Shown here: positions 24,201-37,575 of the stretch, piece after piece
Layout: each line of letters begins with the position of its first letter
How positions within the stretch are numbered: position 1 is the first letter of the stretch
Assembly (NCBI RefSeq): GCF_932526225.1
Contig: NC_064038.1
Coordinates: 1,862,001-1,926,000, forward strand
Reading direction: 5' to 3'
DNA length: 64,000 nt
Source of the DNA: Nematostella vectensis
Lineage: Eukaryota > Cnidaria > Anthozoa > Actiniaria > Edwardsiidae
Translations under genes and position numbers: made by a program
Notes under the pieces: generated by a model
Databases searched by the model: none
Told to the model about the DNA's origin: nothing
The model's input: the letters and a program-made list of their open reading frames with translations, nothing else

Positions 24201-25045
24201 TAGTTTACGATACCAATAGTATTAAAAGTAATTTTCGTTACAATTCCCTTCAGCAATGCCACGTTAGTCTTTCGTTGCGGGCACTTGACTACTAACGCAG
24301 CGACCCGGGTTCGATTCTCGCTGATAGCCTATTTTTTTTTCTTTATTTTTTTTTTAAATATCGATACTTAATTATACTGTTCTTGGTGTGTCATGACATA
24401 AAAAGAAGGTATAGGGACATTTTTATGTACTCTCAGCATCTTTGATGTGCTCATGCTTTGTTCAGGATCCTGTACATATTTTATGCACACAAGAACTAAC
24501 TAGATTCCTTGGATAACTTGATTAAGTAGATTCTAACATAGAGCATAGCGCTCGATAGATTGATATACCTTTTTTCCGAGTATACTGTTTTATTTTTCCT
24601 AATGTTACTTTTTGGAATTTACATTCGGAAAAAAATTTATCGATTGTAACCGTTTGGAGGTTACACTCGTAAAACAAATTCCCGAATGTAACCCTGAAGC
24701 TTTTCCCGAATGTAACCTCCAGTCCGATGGTGACTTTGCTTGGGATAGTTTACGATACCAATAGTATTAAAAGTAATTTTCATTACAATTCCCTTCAGCA
24801 ATGCCACGTTAGTCTTTCGTTGCGGGCACTTGACTACTAACGCAGCCACCCTGGTTCGATTCCCGCTGATAGCCTATTTTTTTTTCTTTATTTTTTTTTT
24901 TAATATCGATACTTTATTATACTGTTCTTGGTGTGTCATGACATAAAAAGAAGGCATAGGGACATTTTTATGTACTCTCAGCATCTTTGATGTGCTCATG
25001 CTTTGTTCAGGATCCTGTACATATTTTATGCACACAAGAACTAAC
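21236..25045 (+). repeat. Seven-monomer block shared with 60462-64000 (monomers 40-46)
   Basis: All seven starts are offset by 39,226-39,229 bp (72 monomers). Shared rare marks in order: TAGCCAATTTT, CTGAACATATT, AATTTTCC, TTGTTTCTTCTTTAT with AAGGCATAGG, ACATTCTGAAAA, TTTGATATGCTC, GGAAAAACATTATCG, TTTTAGAGGTTAC, and CCGTTTGGAGG. The partner runs off the right edge of the window, so the shared block may be longer. Confidence 0.92.
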
Positions 25046-25590
25046 TAGATTCCTTGGATAACTTGATTAAGTAGATTCTAACATAGAGCATAGCGCTCGA
25101 TAGATTGATATACCTTTTTTTCCGAGTATACTGTTTTATTTTTCCTAATGTTACTTTTTGGAATTTACATTCGGAAAAAAAAATTATCGATTGTAACCTT
25201 TTGGAGGTTACACTCGTAAAACAAATTCCCGAATGTAACCCTGAAGCTTTTCCCGAATGTAACCTCCAGTCCGATGGTGACTTTGCTTGGGATAGTTTAC
25301 GATACCAATAGTATTAAAAGTAATTTTCATTACAATTCCCTTCAGCAATGCCACGTTAGTCTTTCGTTGCGGGCACTTGACTACTAACGCAGCGACACGG
25401 GTTCGATTCCCGCTGATAGCCTATTTTTTTTCTTTATTTTTTTTTAAATATCGATACTTAATTATACTGTTCTTGGTGTGTCATGACATAAAAAGTAGGT
25501 ATAGGGACATTGTTATGTACTCTCAGCATCTTTGATGTGCTCATGCTTTGTTTAGGATCCTGCACATATTTTATGCACACAAGAACTAAC

Positions 25591-26678
25591 TAGATTCCTT
25601 GGATAACTTGATTAAGTAGATTCTAACATAGAGCATAGCGCTCGATAGATTGATATACCTTTTTTTCCGAGTATACTGTTTTACTTTCCTAATGTTACTT
25701 TTTGGATTTTACATTCGGAAAAAAAATTATCGATTGTAACCTTTTGGAGGTTACACTCGTAAAACAAATTCCCGAATGTAACCCTGAAGCTTTTCCCGAA
25801 TGTAACCTCCAGTCCGATGGTGACTTTGCTTAGGATAGTTTACGATACCAATAGTATTAAAAGTAATTTTCATTACAATTCCCTTCAGCAATGCCACGTT
25901 AGTCTTTCGTTGCGGGCACTTGACTACTAACGCAGCGACCCGGGTTCGATTCCCGCTGATAGCCTATTTTTTTATCTTTATTTTTTTTTTAAATCGATAT
26001 TTAATTATACTGTTCTTGGTGTGTCATGACATAAAAAGAAGGTATAGGGACATTTTTATGTACTCTCAGCATCTTTGATGTGCTCATGCTTTGTTCAGGA
26101 TCCTGAACATATTTGATGCACACAAGAACTAACTAGATTCCTTGGATAACTTGATTAAGTAGATTCTAACATAGAGCATAGCGCTCGATAGATTGATATA
26201 CCTTTTTTTCCGAGTATACTGTTTTATTTTTCCTAATTTTCCTTTTTGGAATTTACATTCGGAAAAAAATTATCGATTGTAACCTTTTGGAGGTTACACT
26301 CGTAAAACAAATTCCCGAATGTAACCCTGAAGCTTTTCCCGAATGTAACCTCCAGTCCGATGGTGACTTTGCTTGGGATAGTTTACGATACCAATAGTAT
26401 TAAAAGTAATTTTCATTACAATTCCCTTCAGCAATGCCACGTTAGTCTTTCGTTGCGGGCACTTGACTACTAACGCAGCGACCCGGTTTCGATTCCCGCT
26501 GATAGCCTATTTTTTTTTCTTTCTTTTTTTTTTAAATATCGATACTTAATTATACTGTTCTTGGTGTGTCATGACATAAAAAGAAGGTATAGGGACATTT
26601 TTATGTACTCTCAGCATCTTTGATGTGCTCATGCTTTGTTCAGGATCCTGTACATATTTTATGCACACAAGAACTAAC
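25591..26678 (+). repeat. Two-monomer tandem duplication, left copy (monomers 48-49)
   Basis: Nearly identical to 26679-27766. Private shared marks: GGATTTTACATTCGG, GCTTAGGATAG, CGATATTTAATT, GAACATATTTGATGC, and CCGGTTTCGATTCC. The last changes the B box in both copies. Five private changes in two adjacent pairs mark a very recent duplication. Confidence 0.93.
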
Positions 26679-27766
26679 TAGATTCCTTGGATAACTTGAT
26701 TAAGTAGATTCTAACATAGAGCATAGCGCTCGATAGATTGATATACCTTTTTTTCCGAGTATACTGTTTTACTTTCCTAATGTTACTTTTTGGATTTTAC
26801 ATTCGGAAAAAAAATTATCGATTGTAACCTTTTGGAGGTTACACTCGTAAAACAAATTCCCGAATGTAACCCTGAAGCTTTTCCCGAATGTAACCTCCAG
26901 TCCGATGGTGACTTTGCTTAGGATAGTTTACGATACCAATAGTATTAAAAGTAATTTTCATTACAATTCCCTTCAGCAATGCCACGTTAGTCTTTCGTTG
27001 CGGGCACTTGACTACTAACGCAGCGACCCGGGTTCGATTCCCGCTGATAGCCTATTTTTTTATCTTTATTTTTTTTTTAAATCGATATTTAATTATACTG
27101 TTCTTGGTGTGTCATGACATAAAAAGAAGGTATAGGGACATTTTTATGTACTCTCAGCATCTTTGATGTGCTCATGCTTTGTTCAGGATCCTGAACATAT
27201 TTGATGCACACAAGAACTAACTAGATTCCTTGGATAACTTGATTAAGTAGATTCTAACATAGAGCATAGCGCTCGATAGATTGATATACCTTTTTTTCCG
27301 AGTATACTGTTTTATTTTTCCTAATTTTCCTTTTTGGAATTTACATTCGGAAAAAAATTATCGATTGTAACCTTTTGGAGGTTACACTCGTAAAACAAAT
27401 TCCCGAATGTAACCCTGAAGCTTTTCCCGAATGTAACCTCCAGTCCGATGGTGACTTTGCTTGGGATAGTTTACGATACCAATAGTATTAAAAGTAATTT
27501 TCATTACAATTCCCTTCAGCAATGCCACGTTAGTCTTTCGTTGCGGGCACTTGACTACTAACGCAGCGACCCGGTTTCGATTCCCGCTGATAGCCTATTT
27601 TTTTTTCTTTCTTTTTTTTTTAAATATCGATACTTAATTATACTGTTCTTGGTGTGTCATGACATAAAAAGAAGGTATAGGGACATTTTTATGTACTCTC
27701 AGCATCTTTGATGTGCTCATGCTTTGTTCAGGATCCTGTACATATTTTATGCACACAAGAACTAAC
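26679..27766 (+). repeat. Two-monomer tandem duplication, right copy (monomers 50-51)
   Basis: Partner of 25591-26678 at a period of 1088 bp. I saw no clear substitution between the two copies in the marker regions; a base-by-base alignment would settle this. Confidence 0.93.
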
Positions 27767-28858
27767 TAGATTCCTTGGATAACTTGATTAAGTAGATTCT
27801 AACATAGAGCATAGCGCTCGATAGATTGATATACCTTTTTTCCGAGTATACTGTTTTATTTTTCCTAATGTTACTTTTTGGAATTTACATTCGGAAAAAC
27901 AATTATCGATTGTAACCTTTTGGAGGTTACACTCGTAAAACAAATTCCCGAATGTAACCCTGAAGCTTTTCCCGAATGTAACCTCCAGTCCGATGGTGAC
28001 TTTGGTTGGGATAGTTTACGATACCAATAGTATTAAAAGTAATTTTCATTTCAATTCCCTTCAGCAATGCCACGTTAGTCTTTCGTTGCGGGCACTTGAC
28101 TACTAACGCAGCGACCCGGGTTCGATTCCCGCTGATAGCCTATTTTTTCTTCTTTCTTTTTTTTTAAAATATCGATACTTAATTATACTGTTCTTGGTGT
28201 GTCATGACATAAAAAGAAGGTATAGGGACATTTTTATGTACTCTCAGCATCTTTAATGTGCTCATGCTTTGTTCAGGATCCTGTACATATTTTATGCACA
28301 CAAGAACTAACTAGATTCCTTGGATAACTTGATTAAGTAGATTCTAACATAGAGCATAGCGCTCGATAGATTGATATACCTTTTTTTCCGAGTATACTGT
28401 TTTATTTTTCCTAATGTTACTTTTTGGAATTAACATTCGGAAAAAAAAAAATATCGATTGTAACCTTTTGGAGTTACACTCGTAAAACAAATTCCCGAAT
28501 GTAACCCTGAAGCTTTTCCCGAATGTAACCTCCAGTCCGATGGTGACTTTGCTTGGGATAGTATACAATACCAATAGTATTAAAAGTAATTTTCATTACA
28601 ATTCCCTTCAGCAATGCCACGTTAGTCTTTCGTTGCGGGCACTTGACTACTAACGCAGCGACCCGGGTTCGATTCCCGCTGATAGCCTATTTTTTTTTCG
28701 TTCTTTTTTTTTTAATTATCGATACTTAATTATACTGTTCTTGGTGTGTCATGACATAAAATGAAGGTATAGGGACATTTTTATGTACTCTCAGCATCTT
28801 TGATGTGCTCATGCTTTGTTCAGGATCCTGCACATATTTTATGCACACAAGAACTAAC

Positions 28859-31037
28859 TAGATTCCTTGGATAACTTGATTAAGTAGATTCTAACATAGA
28901 GCATAGCGCTCGATAGATTGATATACCTTTTTTTCCGAGTATACTGTTTTACTTTCCTAATGTTACTTTTTGGAATTTACATTCTATAAAAAAATTATCG
29001 ATTGTAACCTTTTGGAGGTTACACTCGTTAAACAAATTCCCGAATGTAACCCTGAAGCTTTTCCCGAATGTAACCTCCAGTCCGATGGTGACTTTGCTTG
29101 GGATAGTTTACGATACCAATAGTATTAAAAGTAATTTTCATTACAATTCCCTTCAGCAATGCCACGTTAGTCTTTCGTTGCGGGCACTTGACTACTAACG
29201 CAGCTACCCGGGTTCGATTCCCGCTGATAGCCAATTTTTTTTCTTTCTTTTTTTTTAAATATCGATACTTAATTATACTGTTCTTGGTGTGTCATGACAT
29301 AAAAAGAAGGTATAGGGACATTTTTATGTACTCTCAGCATCTTTGATGTGCTCATGCTTTGTTCAGGATCCTGAACATATTTTATGCACACAAGAACTAA
29401 CTAGATTCCTTGGATAACTTGATTAAGTAGATTCTAACATAGAGCATAGCGCTCGATAGATTGATATACCTTTTTTTCCGAGTATACTGTTTTATTTTTC
29501 CTAATTTTCCTTTTTGGAATTTACATTCGGAAAAAAATTATCGATTGTAACCTTTTGGAGGTTACACTCGTAAAACAAATTCCCGAATGTAACCCTGAAG
29601 CTTTCCCCGAATGTAACCTCCAGTCCGATGGTGACTTTGCTTGGGATAGTTTACGATACCAATAGTATTAAAAGTAATTTTCATTACAATTCCCTTCAGC
29701 AATGCCACGTTAGTCTTTCGTTGCGGGCACTTGACTACTAACGCAGCTACCCGGGTTCGATTCCCGCTGATAGCCTATTTTTTTTTCTTTATTTTTTTTT
29801 TAAATATCGATACTTAATTATACTGTTCTTGGTGTGTCATGACATAAAAAGAAGGTATAGGGACATTTTTATGTACTCTTAGCATCTTTGATGTGCTCAT
29901 GCTTTGTTCAGGATCCTGTACATATTTTATGCACACAAGAACTAACTAGATTCCTTGGATAACTTGATTAAGTAGATTCTAACATAGAGCATAGCGCTCG
30001 ATAGATTGATATACCTTTTTTCCGAGTATACTGTTTTATTTTTCCTAATGTTACTTTTTGGAATTTACATTCGGAAAAACAATTATCGATTGTAACCTTT
30101 TGGAGGTTACACTCGTAAAACAAATTCCCGAATGTAACCCTGAAGATTTTCCCGAATGTAACCTCCAGTCCGATGGTGACTTTGGTTGGGATAGTTTACG
30201 ATACCAATAGTATTAAAAGTAATTTTCATTTCAATTCCCTTCAGCAATGCCACGTTAGTCTTTCGTTGCGGGCACTTGACTACTAACGCAGCAACCCGGG
30301 TTCGATTCCCGCTGATAGCCTATTGTTTCTTCTTTATTTTTTTTTTTAATATCGATACTTAATTATACTGTTCTTGGTGTGTCATGACATAAAAAGAAGG
30401 CATAGGGACATTTTTATGTACTCTCAGCATCTTTGATGTGCTCATGCTTTGTTCAGGATCCTGTACATATTTTATGCACACAAGAACTAACTAGATTCCT
30501 TGGATAACTTGATTAAGTAGATTCTAACATAGAGCATAGCGCTCGATAGATTGATATACCTTTTTTTCCGAGTATACTGTTTTATTTTTCCTAATGTTAC
30601 TTTTTGGAATTTACATTCGGAAAAAAAAAATATCGATTGTAACCTTTTGGAGGTTACACTCGTAAAACAAATTCCCGAATGTAACCCTGAAGCTTTTCCC
30701 GAATGTAACCTCCAGTCCGATGGTGACTTTGCTTGGGATAGTTTACGATACCAATAGTATTAAAAGTAATTTTCATTACAATTCCCTTCAGCAATGCCAC
30801 GTTAGTCTTTCGTTGCGGGCACTTGACTAAAAACGCAGCTACACGGGTTCGATTCCCGCTGATAGCCTATTTTTTTTCTTTATTTTTTTTTTAAATATCG
30901 ATACTTAATTATACTGTTCTTGGTGTGTCATGACATAAAAAGTAGGTATAGGGACATTGTTATGTACTCTCAGCATCTTTGATGTGCTCATGCTTTGTTT
31001 AGGATCCTGCACATATTTTATGCACACAAGAACTAAC
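28859..31037 (+). repeat. Third copy of the 21236-type block (monomers 54-57)
   Basis: It matches monomers 40-43 at 7623-7624 bp (14 monomers): TAGCCAATTTT, then AATTTTCC with CTGAACATATT, then TTGTTTCTTCTTT with AAGGCATAGG. Monomer 57 also shares ACACGGGTTCG, AAGTAGGTATAGG and ACATTGTTATG with monomer 47 (offset 5446 bp), so it looks like a join of two sources. Monomer 57 alone has ACTAAAAACGC in place of ACTACTAACGC. Confidence 0.85.
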
Positions 31038-31582
31038 TAGATTCCTTGGATAACTTGATTAAGTAGATTCTAACATAGAGCATAGCGCTCGATAGATTGA
31101 TATACCTTTTTTTCCGAGTATACTGTTTTATTTTTCCTAATTTTCCTTTTTGGAATTTACATTCGGAAAAAAATTATCGATTGTAACCTTTTGGAGGTTA
31201 CACTCGTAAAACAAATTCCCGAATGTAACCCTGAAGCTTTTCCCGAATGTAACCTCCAGTCCGATGGTGACTTTGGTTGGGATAGTTTACGATACCAATA
31301 GTATTAAAAGTAATTTTCATTTCAATTCCCTTCAGCAATGCCACGTTAGTCTTTCGTTGCGGGCACTTGACTACTAACGCAGCGACCCGGGTTCGATTCC
31401 CGCTGATAGCCTATTTTTTTTCTTTCTTTTTTTTTTTAAATATCGATACTTAATTACACTGTTCTTGGTGTGTCATGACATAAAAAGAAGGTATAGGGAC
31501 ATTTTTATGTACTCTCAGCATCTTTGATGTGCTCATGCTTTGTTCAGTATCCTGCACATATTTTATGCACACAAGAACTAAC

Positions 31583-34309
31583 TAGATTCCTTGGATAACT
31601 TGATTAAGTAGATTCTAACATAGAGCATAGCGCTCGATAGATTGATATACCTTTTTTTCCGAGTATACTGTTTTATTTTTCCTAATGTTACTTTTTGCAA
31701 TTTACATTCGGAAAAAAAATTATCGATTGTAACCTTTTGGAGGTTACACTCGTAAAACAAATTCCCGAATGTAACCCTGAAGCTTTTCCCGAATGTAACC
31801 TCCAGTCCGATGGTGACTTTGCTTGGGATAGTTTACGATACCAATAGTATTAAAAGTAATTTTCATTACAATTCCCTTCAGCAATGCCACGTTAGTCTTT
31901 CGTTGCGGGCACTTGACTACTAACGCAGCGACCCGGGTTCGATTCCCGCTGATAGCCTATTTTTTTTTCTTTATTTTTTTTTTTTAAATATCGATACTTA
32001 ATTATACTGTTCTTGGTGTGTCATGACATAAAAAGAAGGTATAGGGACCTTTTTATGTACTCTCAGCATCTTTGATGTGCTCATGCTTTGTTCAGGATCC
32101 TGTACATATTTTATGCACACAAGAACTAACTAGATTCCTTGGATAACTTGATTAAGTAGATTCTAACATAGAGCATAGCGCTCGATAGATTGATATACCT
32201 TTTTTCCGAGTATACTGTTTTATTTTTCCTAATGTTACTTTTTGGAATTTACATTCGGAAAAACAATTATCGATTGTAACCTTTTGGAGGTTACACTCGT
32301 AAAACAAATTCCCGAATGTAACCCTGAAGCTTTTCCCGAATGTAACCTCCAGTCCGATGGTGACTTTGGTTGGGATAGTTTACGATACCAATAGTTTTAA
32401 AAGTAATTTTTATTTCAATTCCCTTCAGCAATGCCACGTTAGTCTTTCGTTGCGGGCACTTCACTACTAACGCAGCGACCCGGGTTCGATTCCCTCTGAT
32501 AGCCTATTTTTTCTTCTTTCTTTTTTTTTTAAATATCGATACTTAATTATACTGTTCTTGGTGTGTCATGACATAAAAAGAAGGTATAGGGACATTTTTA
32601 TGTACTCTCAGCATCTTTGATGTGCTCATGCTTTGTTCAGGATCCTGTACATATTTTATGCACACAAGAACTAACTAGATTCCTTGGATAACTTGATTAA
32701 GTAGATTCTAACATAGAGCATAGCGCTCGATAGATTGATATACCTTTTTTTCCGAGTATACTGTTTTATTTTTCCTAATGTTACTTTTTGGAATTTACAT
32801 TCGGAAAAAAAATTATCGATTGTAACCTTTTGGAGGTTACACTCGTAAAACAAATTCCCGAATGTAACCCTGAAGCTTTTCCCGAATGTAACCTCCAGTC
32901 CGATGGTGACTTTGCTTGGGATAGTATACGATACCAATAGTATTAAAAGTAATTTTCATTACAATTCCCTTCAGCAATGCCACGTTAGTCTTTCGTTGCG
33001 GGCACTTGACTACTAACGCAGCGACCCGGGTTCGATTCCCGCTGATAGCCTATTTTTTTTCTTTATTTTTTTTTTAAATATCGATACTTAATTATACTGT
33101 TCTTGGTGTGTCATGACATAAAACGAAGGTATAGGGACATTTTTATGTACTCTCAGCATCTTTGATGTGCTCATGCTTTGTTCAGGATCCTGTACATATT
33201 TTATGCACACAAGAACTAACTAGATTCCTTGGATAACTTGATTAAGTAGATTCTAACATAGAGCATAGCGCTCGATAGATTGATATACCTTTTTTTCCGA
33301 GTATCCTGTTTTACTTTCCTAATGTTACTTTTTGGAATTTACATTCGGAAAAAAAATTATCGATTGTAACCTTTTGGAGGTTACACTCGTAAAACAAATT
33401 CCCGAATGTAACCCTGAAGCTTTCCCCGAATGTAACCTCCAGTCCGATGGTGACTTTGCTTGGGATAGTTTACGATACCAATAGTATTAAAAGTAATTTT
33501 CATTACAATTCCCTTCAGCAATGCCACGTTAGTCTTTCGTTGCGGGCACTTGACTACTAACGCAGCGACCCGGGTTCGATTCCCGCTGATAGCCTATTTT
33601 TTTTTCTTTATTTATTTTTTTTTAATCGATACTTAATTATACTGTTCTTGGTGTGTCATGACATAAAAAGAAGGTATAGGGACATTTTTATGTACTCTCA
33701 GCATCTTTGATGTGCTCATGCTTTGTTCAGGATCCTGTACATATTTTATGCACACAAGAACTAACTAGATTCCTTGGATAACTTGATTAAGTAGATTCTA
33801 ACATAGAGCATAGCGCTCGATAGATTGATATACCTTTTTTTCCGAGTATACTGTTTTATTTTTCCTAATGTTCCTTTTTGGAATTTACATTCGGAAAAAA
33901 AATTATCGATTGTAACCTTTTGGAGGTTACACTCGTAAAACAAATTCCCGAATGTAACCCTGAAGCTTTTCCCGAATGTAACCTCCAGTCCGATGGTGAC
34001 TTTGCTTGGGATAGTTTACGATACCAATAGTATTAAAAGTAATTTTCATTACAATTCCCTTCAGCAATGTCACGTTAGTCTTTCGTTGCGGGCACTTGAC
34101 TACTAACGCAGCGACCCGGGTTCGATTCCCGCTGATAGCCTATTTTTTTCTTTCTTTTTTTTTTAAATATCGATACTTAATTATACTGTTCTTGGTGTGT
34201 CATGACATAAAACGAAGGTATAGGGACATTTTTATGTACTCTCAGCATCTTTGATGTGCTCATGCTTTGTTCAGGATCCTGCACATATTTTATGCACACA
34301 AGAACTAAC
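31583..34309 (+). repeat. Five-monomer block shared with 40298-43028 (monomers 59-63)
   Basis: The offset is 8715-8716 bp (16 monomers). It begins with the TTTTTGCAATTT variant, also seen as TTTTTGCAAATT in monomer 3, then the CTTCACTAC trio, then an AATGTTCC monomer with TCACG. The order is unchanged in both places. Confidence 0.87.
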
Positions 34310-35398
34310 TAGATTCCTTGGATAATTTGATTAAGTAGATTCTAACATAGAGCATAGCGCTCGATAGATTGATATACCTTTTTTTCCGAGTATACTGTTT
34401 TATTTTTCCTAATGTTCCTTTTTGGAATTTACATTCGGAAAAAAAATTATCGATTGTAACCTTTTGGAGGTTACACTCGTTAAAAAATTCCCGAATGTAA
34501 CCCTGAAGCTTTTCCCGAATGTAACCTCCAGTCCGATGGTGACTTTGCTTGGGATAGTATACGATACCAATAGTATTAAAAGTAATTTTCATTACAATTC
34601 CCTTCAGCAATGCCACGTTAGTCTTTCGTTGCGGGCACTTGACTACTAACGCAGCGACCCGGGTTCGATTCCCGCTGATAGCCTATTTTTTTCTTTCTTT
34701 TTTTTTTAAATATCGATACTTAATTATACTGTTCTTGGTGTGTCATGACATAAAACGAAGGTATAGGGACATTTTTATGTACTCTCAGCATCTTTGATGT
34801 GCTCATGCTTTGTTCAGGATCCTGCACATATTTTATGCACACAAGAACTAACTAGATTCCTTGGATAATTTGATTAAGTAGATTCTAACATAGAGCATAG
34901 TGCTCGATAGATTGATATACCTTTTTTTCCGAGTATACTGTTTTATTTTTCCTAATGTTCCATTTTGGAATTTACATTCGGAAAAAAAATTATCGATTGT
35001 AACCTTTTGGAGGTTATACTCGTAAAAAAAATTCCCGAATGTAACCCTGAAGCTTTTCCCGAATGTAACCTCCAGTCCGATGGTGACTTTGCTTGGGATA
35101 GTTTACGATACCAATAGTATTAAAAGTAATTTTCATTACAATTCCCTTCAGCAATGTCACGTTAGTCTTTCGTTGCGGGCACTTGACTACTAACGCAGCG
35201 ACCCGGGTTCGATTCCCGCTGATAGCCTATTTTTGTTTCTTTATTTTTTTTTTAAATATCGATACTTAATTATACTGTTCTTGGTGTGTCATGACATAAA
35301 AAGAAGGTATAGGGACATTTTTATGTACTCTCAGCATCTTTGATGTGCTCATGCTTTGTTCAGGATCCTGTACATATTTTATGCACACAAGAACTAAC
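34310..35398 (+). repeat. Two-monomer block repeated at 36486-37575 (monomers 64-65)
   Basis: GGATAATTTGATT replaces GGATAACTTGATT in monomers 64, 65, 68 and 69 and nowhere else. The first of each pair has GTATACG, the second TCACG with TTTTTGTTTC. The offset is about 2177 bp (four monomers), with two unrelated-type monomers between. Monomer 65 also has GTGCTCGATAG and GGTTATACTCG. Confidence 0.87.
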
Positions 35399-36485
35399 TA
35401 GATTCCTTGGATAACTTGATTAAGTAGATTCTAACATAGAGCATAGCGCTCGATAGATTGATATACCTTTTTTCCGAGTATACTGTTTTATTTTTCCTAA
35501 TGTTACTTTTTGGAATTTACATTCGGAAAAACAATTATCGATTGTAACCTTTTGGAGGTTACACTCGTAAAACAAATTCCCGAATGTAACCCTGAAGCTT
35601 TTCCCGAATGTAACCTCCAGTCCGATGGTGACTTTGGTTGGGATAGTTTACGATACCAATAGTATTAAAAGTAATTTTCATTTCAATTCCCTTCAGCAAT
35701 GCCACGTTAGTCTTTCGTTGCGGGCACTTGACTACTAACGCAGCGACCCGGGTTCGATTCCCGCTGATAGCCTATTTTTTCTTCTTTCTTTTTTTTTAAA
35801 TATCGATACTTAATTATACTGTTCTTGGTGTGTCATGACATAAAAAGAAGGTATAGGGACATTTTTATGTACTCTCAGCATCTTTGATGTGCTCATGCTT
35901 TGTTCAGGATCCTGTACATTTTTTATGCACACAAGAACTAACTAGATTCCTTGGATAACTTGATTAAGTAGATTCTAACATAGAGCATAGCGCTCGATAG
36001 ATTGATATACCTTTTTTTCCGAGTATACTGTTTTATTTTCCTAATGTTACTTTTTGGAATTTACATTCGGAAAAAAAATTATCGATTGTAACCTTTTGGA
36101 GGTTACACTCGTAAAACAAATTCCCGAATGTAACCCTGAAGCTTTTCCCGAATGTAACCTCCAGTCCGATGGTGACTTTGCTTGGGATAGTATACGATAC
36201 CAATAGTATTAAAAGTAATTTTCATTACAATTCCCTTCAGCAATGCCACGTTAGTCTTTCGTTGCGGGCACTTGACTACTAACGCAGCGACCCGGGTTCG
36301 ATTCCCGCTGATAGCCTATTTTTTTCTTTCTTTTTTTTTTAAATATCGATACTTAATTATACTGTTCTTGGTGTGTCATGACATAAAACGAAGGTATAGG
36401 GACATTTTTATGTACTCTCAGCATCTTTGATGTGCTCATGCTTTGTTCAGGATCCTGCACATATTTTATGCACACAAGAACTAAC

Positions 36486-37575
36486 TAGATTCCTTGGATA
36501 ATTTGATTAAGTAGATTCTAACATAGAGCATAGCGCTCGATAGATTGATATACCTTTTTTTCCGAGTATACTGTTTTATTTTTCCTAATGTTCCTTTTTG
36601 GAATTTACATTCGGAAAAAAAATTATCGATTGTAACCTTTTGGAGGTTACACTCGTAAAAAAAATTCCCGAATGTAACCCTGAAGCTTTTCCCGAATGTA
36701 ACCTCCAGTCCGATGGTGACTTTGCTTGGGATAGTATACGATACCAATAGTATTAAAAGTAATTTTCATTACAATTCCCTTCAGCAATGCCACGTTAGTC
36801 TTTCGTTGCGGGCACTTGACTACTAACGCAGCGACCCGGGTTCGATTCCCGCTGATAGCCCATTTTTTTCTTTCTTTTTTTTTTAAATATCGATACTTAA
36901 TTATACTGTTCTTGGTGTGTCATGACATAAAACGAAGGTATAGGGACATTTTTATGTACTCTCAGCATCTTTGATGTGCTCATGCTTTGTTCAGGATCCT
37001 GCACATATTTTATGCACACAAGAACTAACTAGATTCCTTGGATAATTTGATTAAGTAGATTCTAACATAGAGCATAGCGCTCGATAGATTGATATACCTT
37101 TTTTTCCGAGTATACTGTTTTATTTTTCCTAATGTTCCTTTTTGGAATTTACATTCGGAAAAAAAATTATCGATTGTAACCTTTTGGAGGTTACACTCGT
37201 AAAAAAAATTCCCGAATGTAACCCTGAAGCTTTTCCCGAATGTAACCTCCAGTCCGATGGTGACTTTGCTTGGGATAGTTTACGATACCAATAGTATTAA
37301 AAGTAATTTTCATTACAATTCCCTTCAGCAATGTCACGTTAGTCTTTCGTTGCGGGCACTTGACTACTAACGCAGCGACCCGGGTTCGATTCCCGCTGAT
37401 AGCCTATTTTTGTTTCTTTATTTTTTTTTTAAATATCGATACTTAATTATACTGTTCTTGGTGTGTCATGACATAAAAAGAAGGTATAGGGACATTTTTA
37501 TGTACTCTCAGCATCTTTGATGTGCTCATGCTTTGTTCAGGATCCTGCACATATTTTATGCACACAAGAACTAAC
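36486..37575 (+). repeat. Two-monomer block (monomers 68-69), partner of 34310-35398
   Basis: Carries the private AATTTGATT variant in both monomers and CGTAAAAAAAATTCC in place of CGTAAAACAAATTCC. Monomer 65 has the second change too, while monomer 64 has CGTTAAAAAATTCC, so the pairs have begun to diverge. Confidence 0.85.
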
